The translations under genes and the position numbers were made by a program. DNA of 30,701 nt from Mesotaenium endlicherianum (taxonomy: Eukaryota > Streptophyta > Zygnematophyceae > Zygnematales > Mesotaeniaceae), in assembly GCA_009602735.1 (NCBI GenBank), contig WELA01003305.1, positions 30,968-61,668 of the forward strand. Reading direction: 5' to 3'. The stretch's first letter is position 1; every line of letters begins with the position of its first letter. Under the pieces are notes generated by a model. That model was not told where the DNA came from, searched no databases, and saw only the letters and a list, made by a program, of their open reading frames with translations. Shown in pieces: positions 19,777-30,701 of the stretch.

Positions 19777-20877
19777 CGAGGCCAACCTTGTTCCTCCGAA
19801 AATTTGTGGCGACCAGACTACATCCCCTTTAGAAGCTGCATAAAGTGAAAGTACAATGTTCTAAAGAACTCTACTACCTAAGCAGAAACACAAGAAGAAG
19901 CTTACACGTGACCTATGAACCAATTTTTATTTTCATCTCAATGACTCCGTGTCAAAGAAAAACTATATTGTGAGTTGGCAAGGAACGAGTTTCTGAAGCT
20001 TTCAAATAGTAGGGCATGGACATTGGACAGATGAAGCTCTTCTTGGATGCACTCATGCCCCTCGCGCTATTTGTGCGACAGTAAAAGAACGTACCGAAGC
20101 TACTGAAAAGTACATGTACGTGTTCCAACTACGCAACGCGCGGGACTTGAGCTAATCGGTTTGATCATAGCTAGTTCAAAGTGGCATCGAGCCGTTTTAT
20201 ATTTTGTAAAGTTTCTTTTGGCCAAGGCCTGAAGTGGCTTCTGGACTTGGGGCCCAACCTGGTCGCGGTCTTGAAGAAATGTAAAACCGAAGCGTTTGAT
20301 TAATTTTGTGCAACGAAAACAGAAATTTGCCTCTGTACCCAGTGATTGCCTCGGTACCGGCCAGTGATCGGCAGCAATCCGCAGAAGTGGTCGCCATCGA
20401 GGAGCCTGCAGGAAGGGCACAGGGAGGGCCAGCGAGAGCGAAGAAAAGTGATGGGGAACAACGAAGTGGGGCTGAATGTGGCTGAATGTGTCGCAGGCAC
20501 TTAGCTGGAAAGTGCTTGAAAGTGAGCCGAAGTGGGCCCCCATGTGCAATATTGCCGTCAGATCGAGACCATGTGACGGAGAAATGACGTTGATTGACAA
20601 GGAGTAACACCAAAGTGCACCAATTTGCACCAAAGTATAAAAAGATGTCGAAAAATGCTAGAGGGACTTTAGTTCGAAACTCTATTTGCCGCTTTTAACC
20701 CTCTCCCGTTTTGGCTCATATTGGTTTCCCTCAAGTCGTGTTTTTACAAGTGGGTCTTCATTCGGCGTCGACTGCGCATCGATGATCGTAGCATTTGGCG
20801 TGCAACTTGTAGCACTTTATAGCTTGCCTTACATCCATGGGGTGCTAATCTTTTTACCAGGGCAGGCCTCCTGACGA

Positions 20878-20945
20878 AAATATTAATATATAAATGTGAA
20901 CAAATAAATAAATATATATATATTGATTCATTTATATGTTTTTAT
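20878..20945. repeat. AT-rich simple sequence
   Basis: Mixed AAAT and AT units (AATAAATAAATATATATATAT core) flanked by AT-rich unique DNA. It is low-complexity only. Confidence 0.7.
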
Positions 20946-23114
20946 GATGGTGAAGTTCTCGATAACTCTTGATCATGTGCATATAGATTCAATATGGCCG
21001 GATTTCGGTGCCTTTTCCCAAAATGCTTAAGTAGACAACGGCAAAAATCAATTTTATGGGCATTATGCAATAAAGCCGGCTACATGTGTTGCGCAAATAG
21101 TCAATCAATGATTTTTTTTTTGGGGCACTTCCTTTAGAGATGCAGGCTTCAGCGGACAATTGATTTTTTGCGCAAGGAATATGATTTTGGCGCCAAAATT
21201 CAATGAGACAAGTATTTTGATGGACCAACTTGCAAATTTGGCAAAATCAAAAGCATATTGGTGAAATTTGTGGCAATTAGCACCTCATGCTTAAATTGCA
21301 TTCAGACAAGGTTGACGCGTCTTCTTTTATCTTTCCCAGGCCCTAAAACAGAAGGTGCTGACCACTGATTGGACCTTCGTTTTCTTTAGTTGTTTGGTCA
21401 ACCCAAACAAACAACGCACTTCTCACACTTGGTCTACTGTAAATCATGGTGGACCCCAATCTACTCCATCTTTGAGCCATGGCAGCTACTTGACGACTTA
21501 GTATACATTTGAGATAAAATTGGGGGTATTTGCTAACATTACATAGCAAAATTTGAGTGAAAATAAGACACTATCTTTGGGAGCGGATTTTACTTCAAAT
21601 TCCTACATTTGCCAAGGCAAATGCGATTTGGTACATTAACCCTAATCATAAGTTGATTCCACAAAGAGCATTTGCAAAGAAAACAGCTAAAATTGGTTCT
21701 GGATTAATCAAATAATTCCTTGCAAAAGTAGTGGTCAACATGATAAAAGTTGGATGCCTTCATATGATTTCAACAAATTTTTTGGATATTATGCTTATCG
21801 CGCCTAGGTTCCCTTTGCTTTCATTCCAAAAAGCATCGTCAGCCAAACTTTCAAAATTAGAAAAAAAAAAAGATTAATATTTTCGAAGTCTTTTGGATGT
21901 TTCAAAAAGTCATGATTACCAGGCAAAGGATAATCACAAAATTTTCTTATTCTATTGTGTCGAGAGACTTGCTACTTTGGACCATCGTAAATATTGAAGA
22001 ATTCACCTTGAAGATGTGAAAATCATTAAACGGCAAAATAGATTGACGCAAAAAGTGATCCCATGTCGATTTGGCCTCTGGGTGCATGGTCATGAAGAGA
22101 TTCTAATGTGATTTTTTCCTCAAAAAACCCGGTTGTACATAATAATATTCTAAAGACGAGTTAATACGAGTATTCATATTTTTCGTGCATTTCAAAATTG
22201 GCTGAAATAGTGAGCCTTTTGAAACTTCCAAGAAAGTTTGGATCCGTGTAGGATCTTTTTTGTTTCCAAACGGTGTCAATAGGCGCGCTGACAATTGGAC
22301 TTTTGGTATCGTGGTAGTCAAATTTGATCACTAATTGGTCGTTCTGCGCGCTGATGATCATAAGAGTATTCGTGAACGATGCAAAAAATAATTTTTCTTA
22401 CTTTTTGGCATTCTGTCATTTACCTCACTTAGACATTACAGTTGCATGGGGGAAGGAATCAACCACTCCAGCAAGGGAAAGATTATATATCTGAACACAC
22501 TTAGTATTACTTAAAATTATATAAAAACATTTGTTGCTCGTTTCTGGAATGATGATGAACACCAATATACTTGTGAGAATCAGGTTTGTGCATATTCGCA
22601 TTTTGGTTCACGTATCTTGGTAGTACAACTTAGTGGTATAAAATAAATTTGCTGCATTTAGAGGTTCATCATGACAAACATGTGTGGTCATGAAAATATG
22701 TGAAGCGCTCTGTTTTAAATCTCAGAAAAATCTCAAAAGCCGTCAAAAATTTCCACCTCGAACAATGATATCCCAATCTTTAATTCTAATTTCAATTTCC
22801 ATCAACGCATTAGCTTTTGTGAACCACCAAAACCCAAGCATCATTAATAACTCACGTTTCATTATCACTTGATTGATTTTTTAATGTACATGAAATATTT
22901 ATTTAGGCAATTCAAAGTTACTGAGCCATTTCAACATTCAGATTGCGCTCGCTACCTGTTCAACGGGATAAATAGACACTTACACTTTTTCACGCTCACT
23001 CCCACGTGACGTTTTCACGACATTCTACATTAATTAAACTCTCAATTTGTGAGATTACAAACCCTCATGTTAAAGTTTGGGTTTGCAATCTAGGAGCTGT
23101 TCCTACCACATTTC

Positions 23115-23296
23115 TGAAGGCATCGCTAGTATGCCATGGCATGCAAGGAAAAAAACAAGCTCACAGCATTAGAGTTGATGCTGGCCGCTATGACCGGACC
23201 CAATGGGGTCGTTCAAATTGTGTATCTGCGGCACTCTCGGACTTGCTTGTCAAGCGAGGCGACGTGGCTCTGATAAATTACGTATATGGAAAATGA
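23115..23296 (+). pseudogene. Possible decayed LINE-type reverse transcriptase C-terminal fragment
   Basis: The frame through 23115-23296 reads HSIRVDAGRYDRTQWGRSNC, which resembles the H-x-LRVETGRW-R...R-x-C pattern in the region downstream of many non-LTR reverse transcriptases (zf-RVT area). The second half of the usual pattern (a Cys pair and an HxxxxC finger) is absent and a TGA ends the frame. It stands alone in AT-rich DNA with no reverse transcriptase core nearby, so it would be a relic. Chance resemblance is quite possible. Confidence 0.27.
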
Positions 23297-23491
23297 TCAT
23301 ATTATGTCTACAGACACTTAGGGATGTCACATAGTGATTGGGTAAGAATAAATGTGATGATTGACTTATGCGTATTGACGCGTAAGGTAGTGAACACAAT
23401 AATTAAAATTGAATAAACATTTTAAATAGAAATCATACACTCCAGTTGTTAAACAATGAGAATGACAAATGACTTGATATGGTATAAGCGG

Positions 23492-23545
23492 GGTTAATGG
23501 GTAATGAGGGGAGGTGCTCGCACCTCCTCCCATTACGCATTAACC
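23492..23545. repeat. 26-bp inverted repeat with 2-nt loop
   Basis: Bases 23492-23517 pair with 23520-23545 with three mismatches and only TC between the arms. The arms run from GGTTAATG at the outside to GAGGTGC at the centre. Such a compact stem stands out in AT-rich surroundings and may be a foldback element relic, a cruciform site or a hairpin transcript precursor. Confidence 0.8.
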
Positions 23546-25099
23546 ACACCCATGTTCTATTGCATCGTTCATTACATTTATTCTCTAACATACTAATACC
23601 TTATTATAGTCTTATATCAGTTCAGTCTCTCAGCTCCAATATCCTATCTGTGGATATAAATTTTTTATCATCGCACATGCCTTACCCAGTCATAATTGTG
23701 ACTCTTCCATGACTCTGTAACATGCAATATATGTTCCTATTACATTAATCATCTCAGCCACGTGGCCCTCTTGAATTTCCAGGAACAAAAGAGTGGTCCA
23801 AAATGATGTTCAAAAATGCATGCGAAGGCTTTGTATATAGCCTAACGCTTTTTAAACAACCAGAGATAGCCTGGAAATTCTGGCGCAATCTTGGCCGCGC
23901 CAATAGACATGTTTCAAGGTAATGAGCAAAACTTATGTGAAGCAAGAGCTACCATGCACATTCAAGAATTGGCTGCTCTTGGCTAACATGAGCATGTGAC
24001 ACAATTAATACAAAGGCCTCGGGTTGAATGATTGGTCAACAGTCCATTGATGGTTTGGTCTAGGTTTAACTGTGAGGGTGTAATTTGGATTAGAGTGTAG
24101 GCATGATGTTACATTCTCCATCTGTGCACCAAAATTCTTTGGGCCTCTATTTTTTTTGTAAAATCTGAAAAAGTGAAACCTTGCAGTATGCATACGTTAC
24201 ATCATCTTTCGATATCTTTGGCATCAGTTTATTGAGTAGAGAAGGGACGAATCCGCACAGCTCTGCTCATTCTCAGGCCCTAATCGTGTCTTAGTATACA
24301 CCAAAAGATCACAACTGGGTATTTGGGGCACAACAATGTTCAATTAAATTGATTTGGATTCACCGAGTCCGGCACATAATGGTTATGATGTTCTTCGATT
24401 GTGATATATAATCTTCTAGAAGTATTGCCAATCCAAGAGAGATGGGGGCCATCACACAGGGACTAAACAACATCAAATTTGCGCACTCCACTCATGGAAA
24501 GCAATGAAGACATCTGCAACTAAGAATATTGTGCTTTTGGGGCCAATGAGCCACTTTTTTTAAGGTAGCAATCCTCCTCGTTGGCCTCTAAACTTTGCGT
24601 CAACCGTTCAAGTGACACATCTACATGGCACACTATAGAAGCAAGGTATTTTTGCAAAAATTATCATTCTTGAAGCCAAAGCATTGAAAGCAAGATGACG
24701 TCAAGTTTCATCCTTGGCGAGTATAGGTTTCTTGTACGATGTACTCAAAACAAGCCAATGAGTTGATAGTTGTGCTCCATAAAGTGCTTACAATTTGCAA
24801 CTTCTATCTTTTAGGCTGCCCAAGCTTCAGGTGTACTTCCTAAGAAGTCCATTTGACTTGTTTCCCAGAATTTACCTATCCTCGAGTAGATGTACTCCAA
24901 TATGCAGCGAGCACATGACCCCAACTACTAAAATCTAGATTACTTAGCCTTTAGAACCCCCCCCTTTCAGTTTTCAAGTGCCTAGCTAAAAACATAAGAT
25001 GGGGACCTGGACCAGCAACGAATCGTATGCTTTTCCGAGAAAACTACCTCACTATGAACCAATTAGTACAGAGAGTGCATAGGGAGACCGCCTTCCGCA

Positions 25100-25215
25100 C
25101 ACCAAGTCCTATATGGCACATGGGGCCCCTATGGAAAGAATTGATACAGGGAGCTCGTTGTGCATGTCGCACAAAGTCCAATATGATACACTGGCCCCTA
25201 CGTACACATTGATTA
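25100..25215. repeat. Degenerate direct repeat, period about 70 bp
   Basis: AAGTCC(T/A)ATATG followed by CACATGGGGCCCCTATG or TACACTGGCCCCTACG occurs at about 25103 and 25175, each followed within 20 bases by ATTGAT. The copies are clearly related but diverged. Confidence 0.55.
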
Positions 25216-25310
25216 CTTCCAATGACGCGTTCAAAGACAATGAGGAACGTTGTTATGTACATTCCTGTTTACATGAGGCCGCAAATCATGTGGCCGTAGA
25301 GTCGACTAGC

Positions 25311-28300
25311 TCAGCTGATCCATTTCTTCTTGAGGATCGCCACCTCGTCGTCCGCAAAGGGCTCATCGAGAGCGCCCTGGTGGCGGAGAAGCATGTCATC
25401 CTGCAGGTGCAAGATCCAGGCGTCTCGAAAAGACTCGTTTATGTCAATATGCCACACGCCTGGAGGCGTCAGGAACACGGTGCCCTGCTCCCAGTCCACC
25501 CTGCCCCGCACAAGCAACGACACATTCCAAGTCAGCGTCGAGTGTCGGGTGTCAGGTGTCGCGTGCGGGGTGCCGCATATGAAGCGACCCGACAGGTGTT
25601 CGATGCCAGGTGCCGCGCATTCGGGTGACCGGACAGGTGTTGGGTGCTGGGTATCTGGGGACCAGACGGGTGTCGTATTTGTCAGGAGAGGCACACATGT
25701 CAGAAGGCCCTACTAAGAACACCACGACAGGAGCTTATCCCAGAGGACGCATCCAAGAAAGAAGCAGGATGCTCATCAGGAGGTCAGGCTGCACGCGGCG
25801 TGTCTCCCTCTGACAAGATGGGACAAGATATGAACATCGATACCCCGTGCCAGCTCATCGTTCATCGTGTTCTATCACAGGCGTGATTTTACCAGATGCT
25901 GCCTTTGGAATTATTCGGTCAATAGACACAAGTATTTGCACCAGAATCATCATGACAGCATCCTGAGGTCACTGTGCCCCTGCATGCATGCATGCATGCA
26001 GCATGACTGCAGCTGCTGCCACACACCAGCTTACGCTTCTGGAATGCACGTAGGCACTGCAAACGTCGGACACGTTCACTTTGACTACTACACTCACCCA
26101 AAGCGCAATCGAGGGAGTTATATACGGCCATATGCATGCGACATAGCACGTCACGCCTACCTTAACCTTTCCTCCCTGAACGCACGGTGTCAGCTAGAAA
26201 CTACTGTCGCCATATGCTTGCGACACAGCGCGTCATGCCACCCTATTAACTCTCCTGCGTGAACGCACGAGGTGAACTTCAGACAAACAAGTGCCAGCTC
26301 CAAGCGCCGCTTGCGTTCTGCACTGCAGAGCACACACAGGAAGCGACGGAGAGCACCCCCGCAGGCACACTTGCGTTCTGTCACGCACAGCACACAGCAC
26401 ACACAGAAAGCGAGGAAAGGGCGTCCCCGCAGGCAAGCACAGGAGGGGCTTCTCACTTGATGGGTTTGATGATGTGCCCAAAAGCGTCGAGATGCTTCCC
26501 CATCATGGTGTAAGCGCCCGAAGCTGCCGCTAGCACCAGGTTGATTGCAGTTGCGTTCATTTTTCGGGGCCTTTGCAGAGGACCTGCCTAACAACCAAGA
26601 AAACATATCGTCAATAAGACACCAGGGAGACATCATAACATCGCCATGAGACACTACAATAAGACATACAGTACGCCCCTTACGATTGGAGCGCTATGAT
26701 TAAGACCCCTTTACGAGGAACCAAGCCTAGTTACAGTGCCACTTGTGAAACCCACCTTGTCCGGCAAACACCCCACAATCACCGAAACATGAATGGACGC
26801 AGCCCTAGACGCCAAATGCCAAAGAAAGAAACGCCACGTTTTGGATGCTGGCGCTTCAGTCTGCACCTCGGTACAGCGACTGAACCCTGTTGCACTGTCT
26901 CGCACACACCCTGCCCATTCTGAACTTGACAAGCATCATCTACATCCCAAACAGATAGGGATGACTCGCGGCTACCTTCTACCTGAACAGGTGTGCATTG
27001 CTCTACTACTTTCACCAAGTCTAGCACTTCAAAGCTGGCTGGACCTTGGAAAGCGCAGCCCAACGAGCCTTCAACAGCTAGCGCCAAGACCAAGTGAACA
27101 GCTCAGCAAGGGGACTTCACTCCTGAGTCCATCCTACTCCTGCAGGAGTTAAGGTGCACTTATCATAAGACCTGCAAAATCCGAGTTCAATAACAGGACT
27201 GCAGCTGGTGCCTTAAAGAGCACAGGCAGACGCATACTTTTCTCATCATCCCGTGCATCTAGACACACACATGCACAAGGGTGTGCGCCGTTGACACGTG
27301 CAGACAATCACCAATATCCGCCACAATGTGCGTCAAAAGTGAGTACATTACATGTTACCCCAAGCAAACAAGCAGAGCAGATGCAACGCAAAAAAGAAGC
27401 TCTAGCATCTTGTGCAGGTGAAACAGCTTACTATCGTGCCTGTGACAGAGGAGGCCAGTCATAGGAGAATACAAAACGCTAGCAGTGTCATAGGCATGGC
27501 TTGGAAGGGTACCCCCGGCAGGCAGCACATCAGGAAGGCACGAAAGCGTGGGCGTAAGTGGGATGGGTTCAGATGCACTGGCGGTCCTTAAAAGAGAACC
27601 CTGCCCGCTGTCAAGCTGCTCCCTTGCAGGGGATGCTTTCTGCCACGCTTCCAATGCTTTCCAAGCGTAAGAACTCAGCTGCTCGTAGCTGCAACAAATA
27701 GGTCAGCAAGAACTCATAAGTCTATATTGAACACGTCGTCAACAAGGAGGTGAAAGCCACAAGTGCGAGATGTGTATTAATACAATGGAAGGGAGAGGCT
27801 CAGAGAGGTCGAGGACGGTCCCACCAAGCTGCAGAATACTTGTAACATATATGCCCACATACTGAAAAGAAAAGAGGCACATCAGCCTAAGAGCATTCAG
27901 AATCATAATACTAGCTTCTAAATGTATGTCAGCGTGTAGAAATTGATCAACACGCATCAATTCAAGAATATTGAGCCTCACAAAGAGCTACCTATTGTGC
28001 GCAACACTCGAACGATATGAGACTAGGATTACTTGACGTCTTCAGTCATGAACGTGTAGCAAGCTTGTTAAATGCACAAGGGAACAGAGCTTAACGACGT
28101 AAATATAGCATCACATACACATAAGATCACGTCCAGCTATATGTGTAAAGCTTTAGCTTTCCACTTGACAGCACCTTCTGGAGGTTAGTAGACACAGTTA
28201 CTACGGCACATGACCCATGAAAACAAAATGTTTCTACACTATACACAGATAGAAATTGGGTGTGTTTCTCCACCAAAGAGGGGCAAAATAATTATCCACA

Positions 28301-29177
28301 GATGCACTTAGTCCTAGCGCGAGGCCCCCGCAGTTGCTAGTACCTCAGATAGAACACTTGGGAATTGTGTAAAGGGAGCACTCCAAGAGAGGTATGGAGG
28401 GGAGCATCGGTCACTCGCATAAGTATCGCCGTTCCTGTACCCCCTTGACTATCGTGCCAGCAACTTTGCCAGTTGCTGGGAACAACAAACAGGTCGCCAG
28501 AATTCCAATCCACAGGCCCAAAGTGCGTGAAAGTGCAACCCTTTCCCTGCACCACATAGAAGACCTGCATCAAGATTCCCAGAAATTGATCAGCATCAAT
28601 TGCTGGAGTCCACTAGGTATGAGGGATATACAGAACACAACTAACCCTCTAAAGGTCTGATCTTCAGAGGCATCTTAGTTAAAAGTGATTGGATGACCAT
28701 ATGCATTTCAAGTTCCATGAAGGAAGTTGGCATGCCCGGCCAGAGGCAAACTCCGCCTGACCCGAGTCGCCCACTCTGAGGTGTAAAGTGAAAAGCAGAA
28801 TAAATTTTTTGTATCCTCTGCATCTAGATGCTGCAACGCCCAATAGTTGCTGACTGTAAGTGCATAAGTCAACGATGTTTAACCTGGTTGGCTGCACAAT
28901 ACTCTGTTTCCAATCTTTGTCCCTCACAAATCCTGACAAATGAGACCAGATGACTTGGGGTGGTAGCTTGATACCCGTTACCCGAGTGCTTCCCTAGATC
29001 CATGTGCACAATTCCATTTGGGCCACGGCAATAAGATCCGGCCTTGAGCGTCCTAGGCTGGATATCTGAAGGACCTGGAGTAGCTACGTAGTCATTCATT
29101 TTGAAAGCTTCATCAGGTACGTTCCGAACAAGTAATTTCTCAGAAACAGCTGCAATCGTTGAGAAAAAAGAGCCCAT
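25311..29177 (-). CDS. Two-domain cupin protein (gentisate dioxygenase-like fold), five exons
   Basis: Proposed exons on the minus strand, in coding order: 29177-28884, 28564-28344, 27688-27513, 26583-26457 and 25500-25311 (TGA). All junctions are GT-AG, phases agree and the total is 1008 nt (335 aa). Cupin 1 spans about 75-165 (VFYVVQGKG, VDWNSGDLFVVP, ILMRVTDAPLHTSLG). Cupin 2 spans about 218-325 (LTPTLSCLPDVLPAG, QRPRKMNATAINLVL, GAYTMMGKHLDAFG, VDWEQGTVFLTPPGVWH, NES, AWILHLQDD). The order matches bacterial double-cupin proteins related to gentisate 1,2-dioxygenase. Where relatives have HRH, this protein has RKM (237-239). Of the second-motif histidines only His290 remains, and cupin 1 has TEYCAANQ instead of the His motif. 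Metal-dependent oxygenase activity is therefore doubtful and the function unknown. The exon 1 start is less secure, since no transit peptide or upstream exon was resolved. Confidence 0.75.
25535..25685. repeat. Degenerate GGTGTCG-type minisatellite in the last cupin intron
   Basis: Variants of GGTGTCGGGTG, CAGGTGTTCG and CGGGTGTCG repeat about every 8-30 bases, giving Arg/Val/Gly-rich or Thr/Pro-rich spurious frames. It lies immediately upstream (in gene sense) of the CTGAC branch-point-like sequence and acceptor of the final exon. Confidence 0.6.
26128..26262. repeat. Tandem duplication of about 82 bp in the cupin intron
   Basis: CATATGC(A/T)TGCGACA(T/C)AGC(A/G)CGTCA(C/T)GCC starts at 26129 and again at 26211, each followed by a CCT..(G/C)TGAACGCACG segment about 45 bases later. 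It lies in the last intron (25501-26456). Confidence 0.75.
26309..26440. repeat. Tandem duplication of about 60 bp in the cupin intron
   Basis: TTGCGTTCTG followed by a CA-rich stretch, an AAGCGA block and CCCCGCAGGCA occurs from 26311 and again from 26371. It abuts the donor of cupin exon 4 (26456). Confidence 0.75.
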
Positions 29178-30477
29178 ATCTCTCACAAGGCATTAATTGT
29201 GCAAGGTGTCTTAACTTCTAATAAGAGCAAGAGCATGGCCTCTACTTATAAGAGTGATAAACTGTTTTCATGGATCGAGCGTGCTACACGGTGGCAGTTT
29301 TTAAAGTACCCCTTCTCATGCAGGCCCCCACTTATTAGTGAAGTTTGTCACGTCTTTGTTATGGAGGCACAAGGGTGGTATACATACGGCAAGCGCTCGG
29401 AATGCGAAAGCTCCTCAGCCTCATGCAGGCGCCATCATCTGCGCAAACGTTAAGCAACATCAAGCATGCAGACGCCCATGCACATCGTAAATCCAGCTGC
29501 ATGCAGGCTGAAGTTTGCTTGAGCCATCCTTGTCATTGGGCCTACAAGATTACCATACGCCAATGATTAAGCCTGCATCGTTACTACGTGCGCATTGCGC
29601 TTAAATCACTAGTACTGATCTATCACTCCGACAGATTCACGCTCAACTCACGCCTCGTTGACTGCTCCTGAATAAAGCAGGTCGCAGTGTATCAAGCTGG
29701 TAAGCTAGCTTGAAGCATTGACGGAAATATCATTCACGTCAAACACGTAACAAAGTGGTCAAGAAAAATCTAGTGTTCCGCACATGTGACGACCGGGATT
29801 GTAGTTCTACCATTTAATTGCATGTGAAATGTCGTGTTCGTCTACTTCCGCACTGAATGCTACTAGGATAGACATTTACCAAAAGCTTCCTCATGTTCCG
29901 AGTTCCCAATACTTCCGCACTGACTTCACACCTGTGTATATTGTTGTCACTCCTGACGTTTGAGTCAACCGTGCTTGATGCTTGAAAGCAATCAAGCCTG
30001 CAACGACCGACACAATATAAGTCGAATACATGTCTACTCCTACGCACAGTAATTCCCGCGGGTCGTTGCCTTACCTACCTCGTCGTGCCCGGGTCCGCCT
30101 CCCCCTTGTATATCGTTACTCGCAAAAAACGGAGACTCTTAAAGAAGCACCCAGCACGTATTCAAAAGCTGACGAAAATGCGGTGGCACGTGAAAGATGA
30201 GTAGCCTGAGCTCTGTGCCTGAAGAGGCTCGGCTGATGCAGGGATGTGCATCATTGCCCAACCCTTCCTCCCCCTCTTTTCTTCTCCCCTCAGCCCTGCT
30301 GACTGAGGCGGCCAGTATATGGCATGGTGATCAATGGGGGCTGACGTCGCGGCGATGGGGTGCGTCCGCTGCCTCCTCTGGGCGCCCCCTCTCTCACTCT
30401 CTCTCGCGCGCGCTCTCTGGCTTCCTCTCCTCTGTCTGGTAGGGAGGGGCACATGGGTGGCGGCGTCTCCGCACTAG
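29178..30477. other. Spacer between the divergent cupin and SNF2-like genes
   Basis: It contains the presumed cupin promoter and either upstream intron sequence or the 5' flank of the SNF2-like gene. No exon with SNF2 motifs could be found here. A CT-rich TCTCACTCTCTCTCGCGCGC stretch near 30391-30415 precedes the SNF2-like exon. Confidence 0.45.
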
Positions 30478-30665
30478 ACAGCAAGCATGGAAGGATCAGT
30501 GGCCGTTCCTTCTGCAACGGCTTAAGTGTGACGTGGAAAAGGAGCTGCCATCGGAGGTGCAGATTTCTCTCTACACGTGCTTGACGCTGAAGCAGCTGGA
30601 GTTCAACAAGCACCTTGTCAGCAAGGTCCCGAAAAATTATTTGCACGAGCAGCGCTCTAGCTCCA
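30478..30665 (+). CDS. Exon of a SNF2-family chromatin remodeler, DDM1/LSH-like
   Basis: The frame containing TGG at 30500 reads PFLLQRLKCDVEKELP and continues with ISLYTCLTLKQLEFNKHLVSK. This is the segment linking the two RecA-like lobes of SNF2 ATPases (family pattern PFLLRRxKxDVExxLP...Qxxxxxxl). KCDVE and the FxxHLV spacing look closest to DDM1/LSH, which remodels nucleosomes to allow DNA methylation of transposons; ISWI is the next best alternative. The exon start is uncertain: CTAG at about 30477 and CAG at 30499 are both possible acceptors. Likewise the donor could be AG|GTCCCG at 30625 or CCA|GTGCGT at 30665. Gln replaces the usual second Arg of LLRR. No neighbouring exon is visible, so an isolated fragment is possible. 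Confidence 0.5.
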
Positions 30666-30701
30666 GTGCGTGCTCCCTCCCCCTCCCCCTCCCCCGCCCC
30701 C

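Larger units (their letters stand above)
19777..25310. other. Long gene-poor, mostly AT-rich region
   Basis: About 5.5 kb. The first few hundred bases should include the 5' flank of the PP2-A10-like gene. The rest shows AT microsatellites (about 20880-20945), a strong hairpin (23492-23545), a possible decayed retroelement piece (23115-23296) and a degenerate direct repeat near 25100-25210. The 177-residue minus-strand frame at 20100-20633 has no recognisable features or splice context. I see no gene I can defend. Confidence 0.5.

Noticed and set aside
20100..20633. Minus-strand 177-residue frame
   Set aside because: It has no recognisable motif, no clear start and no neighbouring exons; it is compatible with chance.
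26190..26654. Minus-strand 154-residue frame over cupin exon 4
   Set aside because: It is a different frame from the one matching cupin 2, and includes tandem-repeat sequence.
27432..27512. Longer version of cupin exon 3, ending at the donor at 27431
   Set aside because: Phase is kept either way, but ending at 27513 joins LPAG directly to QRPRK as in relatives; the longer form adds 27 unmatched residues.
27739..27863. A frame with a strong CTTTTCTTTTCAG acceptor encoding YVGIYVTSILQLGG as an extra cupin exon
   Set aside because: In the phase required by the preceding exon it hits a stop. Skipping it to 27688 preserves phase and family alignment. It might still be a cryptic exon.
1..30701. 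CRISPR arrays, bacterial operons, rRNA genes or phage genes
   Set aside because: No regularly spaced identical repeats, ribosome-binding-site-led gene clusters or rRNA sequence were seen; the gene structure is eukaryotic.

Overview
This window looks like nuclear DNA of a photosynthetic eukaryote, most likely a streptophyte green alga or a close plant relative. Its genes are split by GT-AG introns. Two products have plastid-type N-termini. Three identifiable families are plant-like: coproporphyrinogen III oxidase, a RIQ/DUF1118 thylakoid protein and a PHLOEM PROTEIN 2-LIKE A10-type protein. I see no operons, tRNA-dense tracts or bacterial signals. Coding exons, especially CPOX exons 2-6 and the PP2-A10-like gene, are visibly GC-rich; the long gaps (about 9-12.4 kb and 20-25 kb) are AT-rich. 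A narrower guess, such as a zygnematophyte, is speculation. All gene models were assembled by eye from reading frames, splice consensus and remembered family alignments, with no database search.

Layout. 1-282 (+) is an open Pro/Ser/Ala-rich frame running in from outside. 2160-8957 (+) is a seven-exon coproporphyrinogen III oxidase gene predicted to encode 516 residues. 12425-15069 (+) is a two-exon RIQ-like thylakoid membrane protein of 190 residues; its intron holds a 250-base sequencing gap flanked by poly-C. 17620-19776 (-) is an intronless 718-residue PP2-A10-like protein with a repetitive centre. 25311-29177 (-) is a five-exon two-domain cupin of about 335 residues whose usual metal-binding histidines are mostly replaced. 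About 30478-30665 (+) is an exon of a SNF2-family remodeler resembling DDM1/LSH. The first two complete genes both serve photosynthesis (tetrapyrrole synthesis, grana/antenna organisation), but nothing shows that they are co-regulated.

The most unusual structure is in CPOX. Degenerate tandem copies of the acceptor side of exon 3 lie just upstream of it, and degenerate tandem copies of the donor side of exon 4 lie just downstream of it, so two adjacent conserved exons are bordered by decaying echoes of their own splice junctions. Similar duplications of about 55-120 bp recur in other introns and spacers, together with CT, CTCCTG, ACT and poly-C tracts. Two good inverted repeats (1922-1989 and 23492-23545) and a possible decayed retroelement fragment (23115-23296) are also present.
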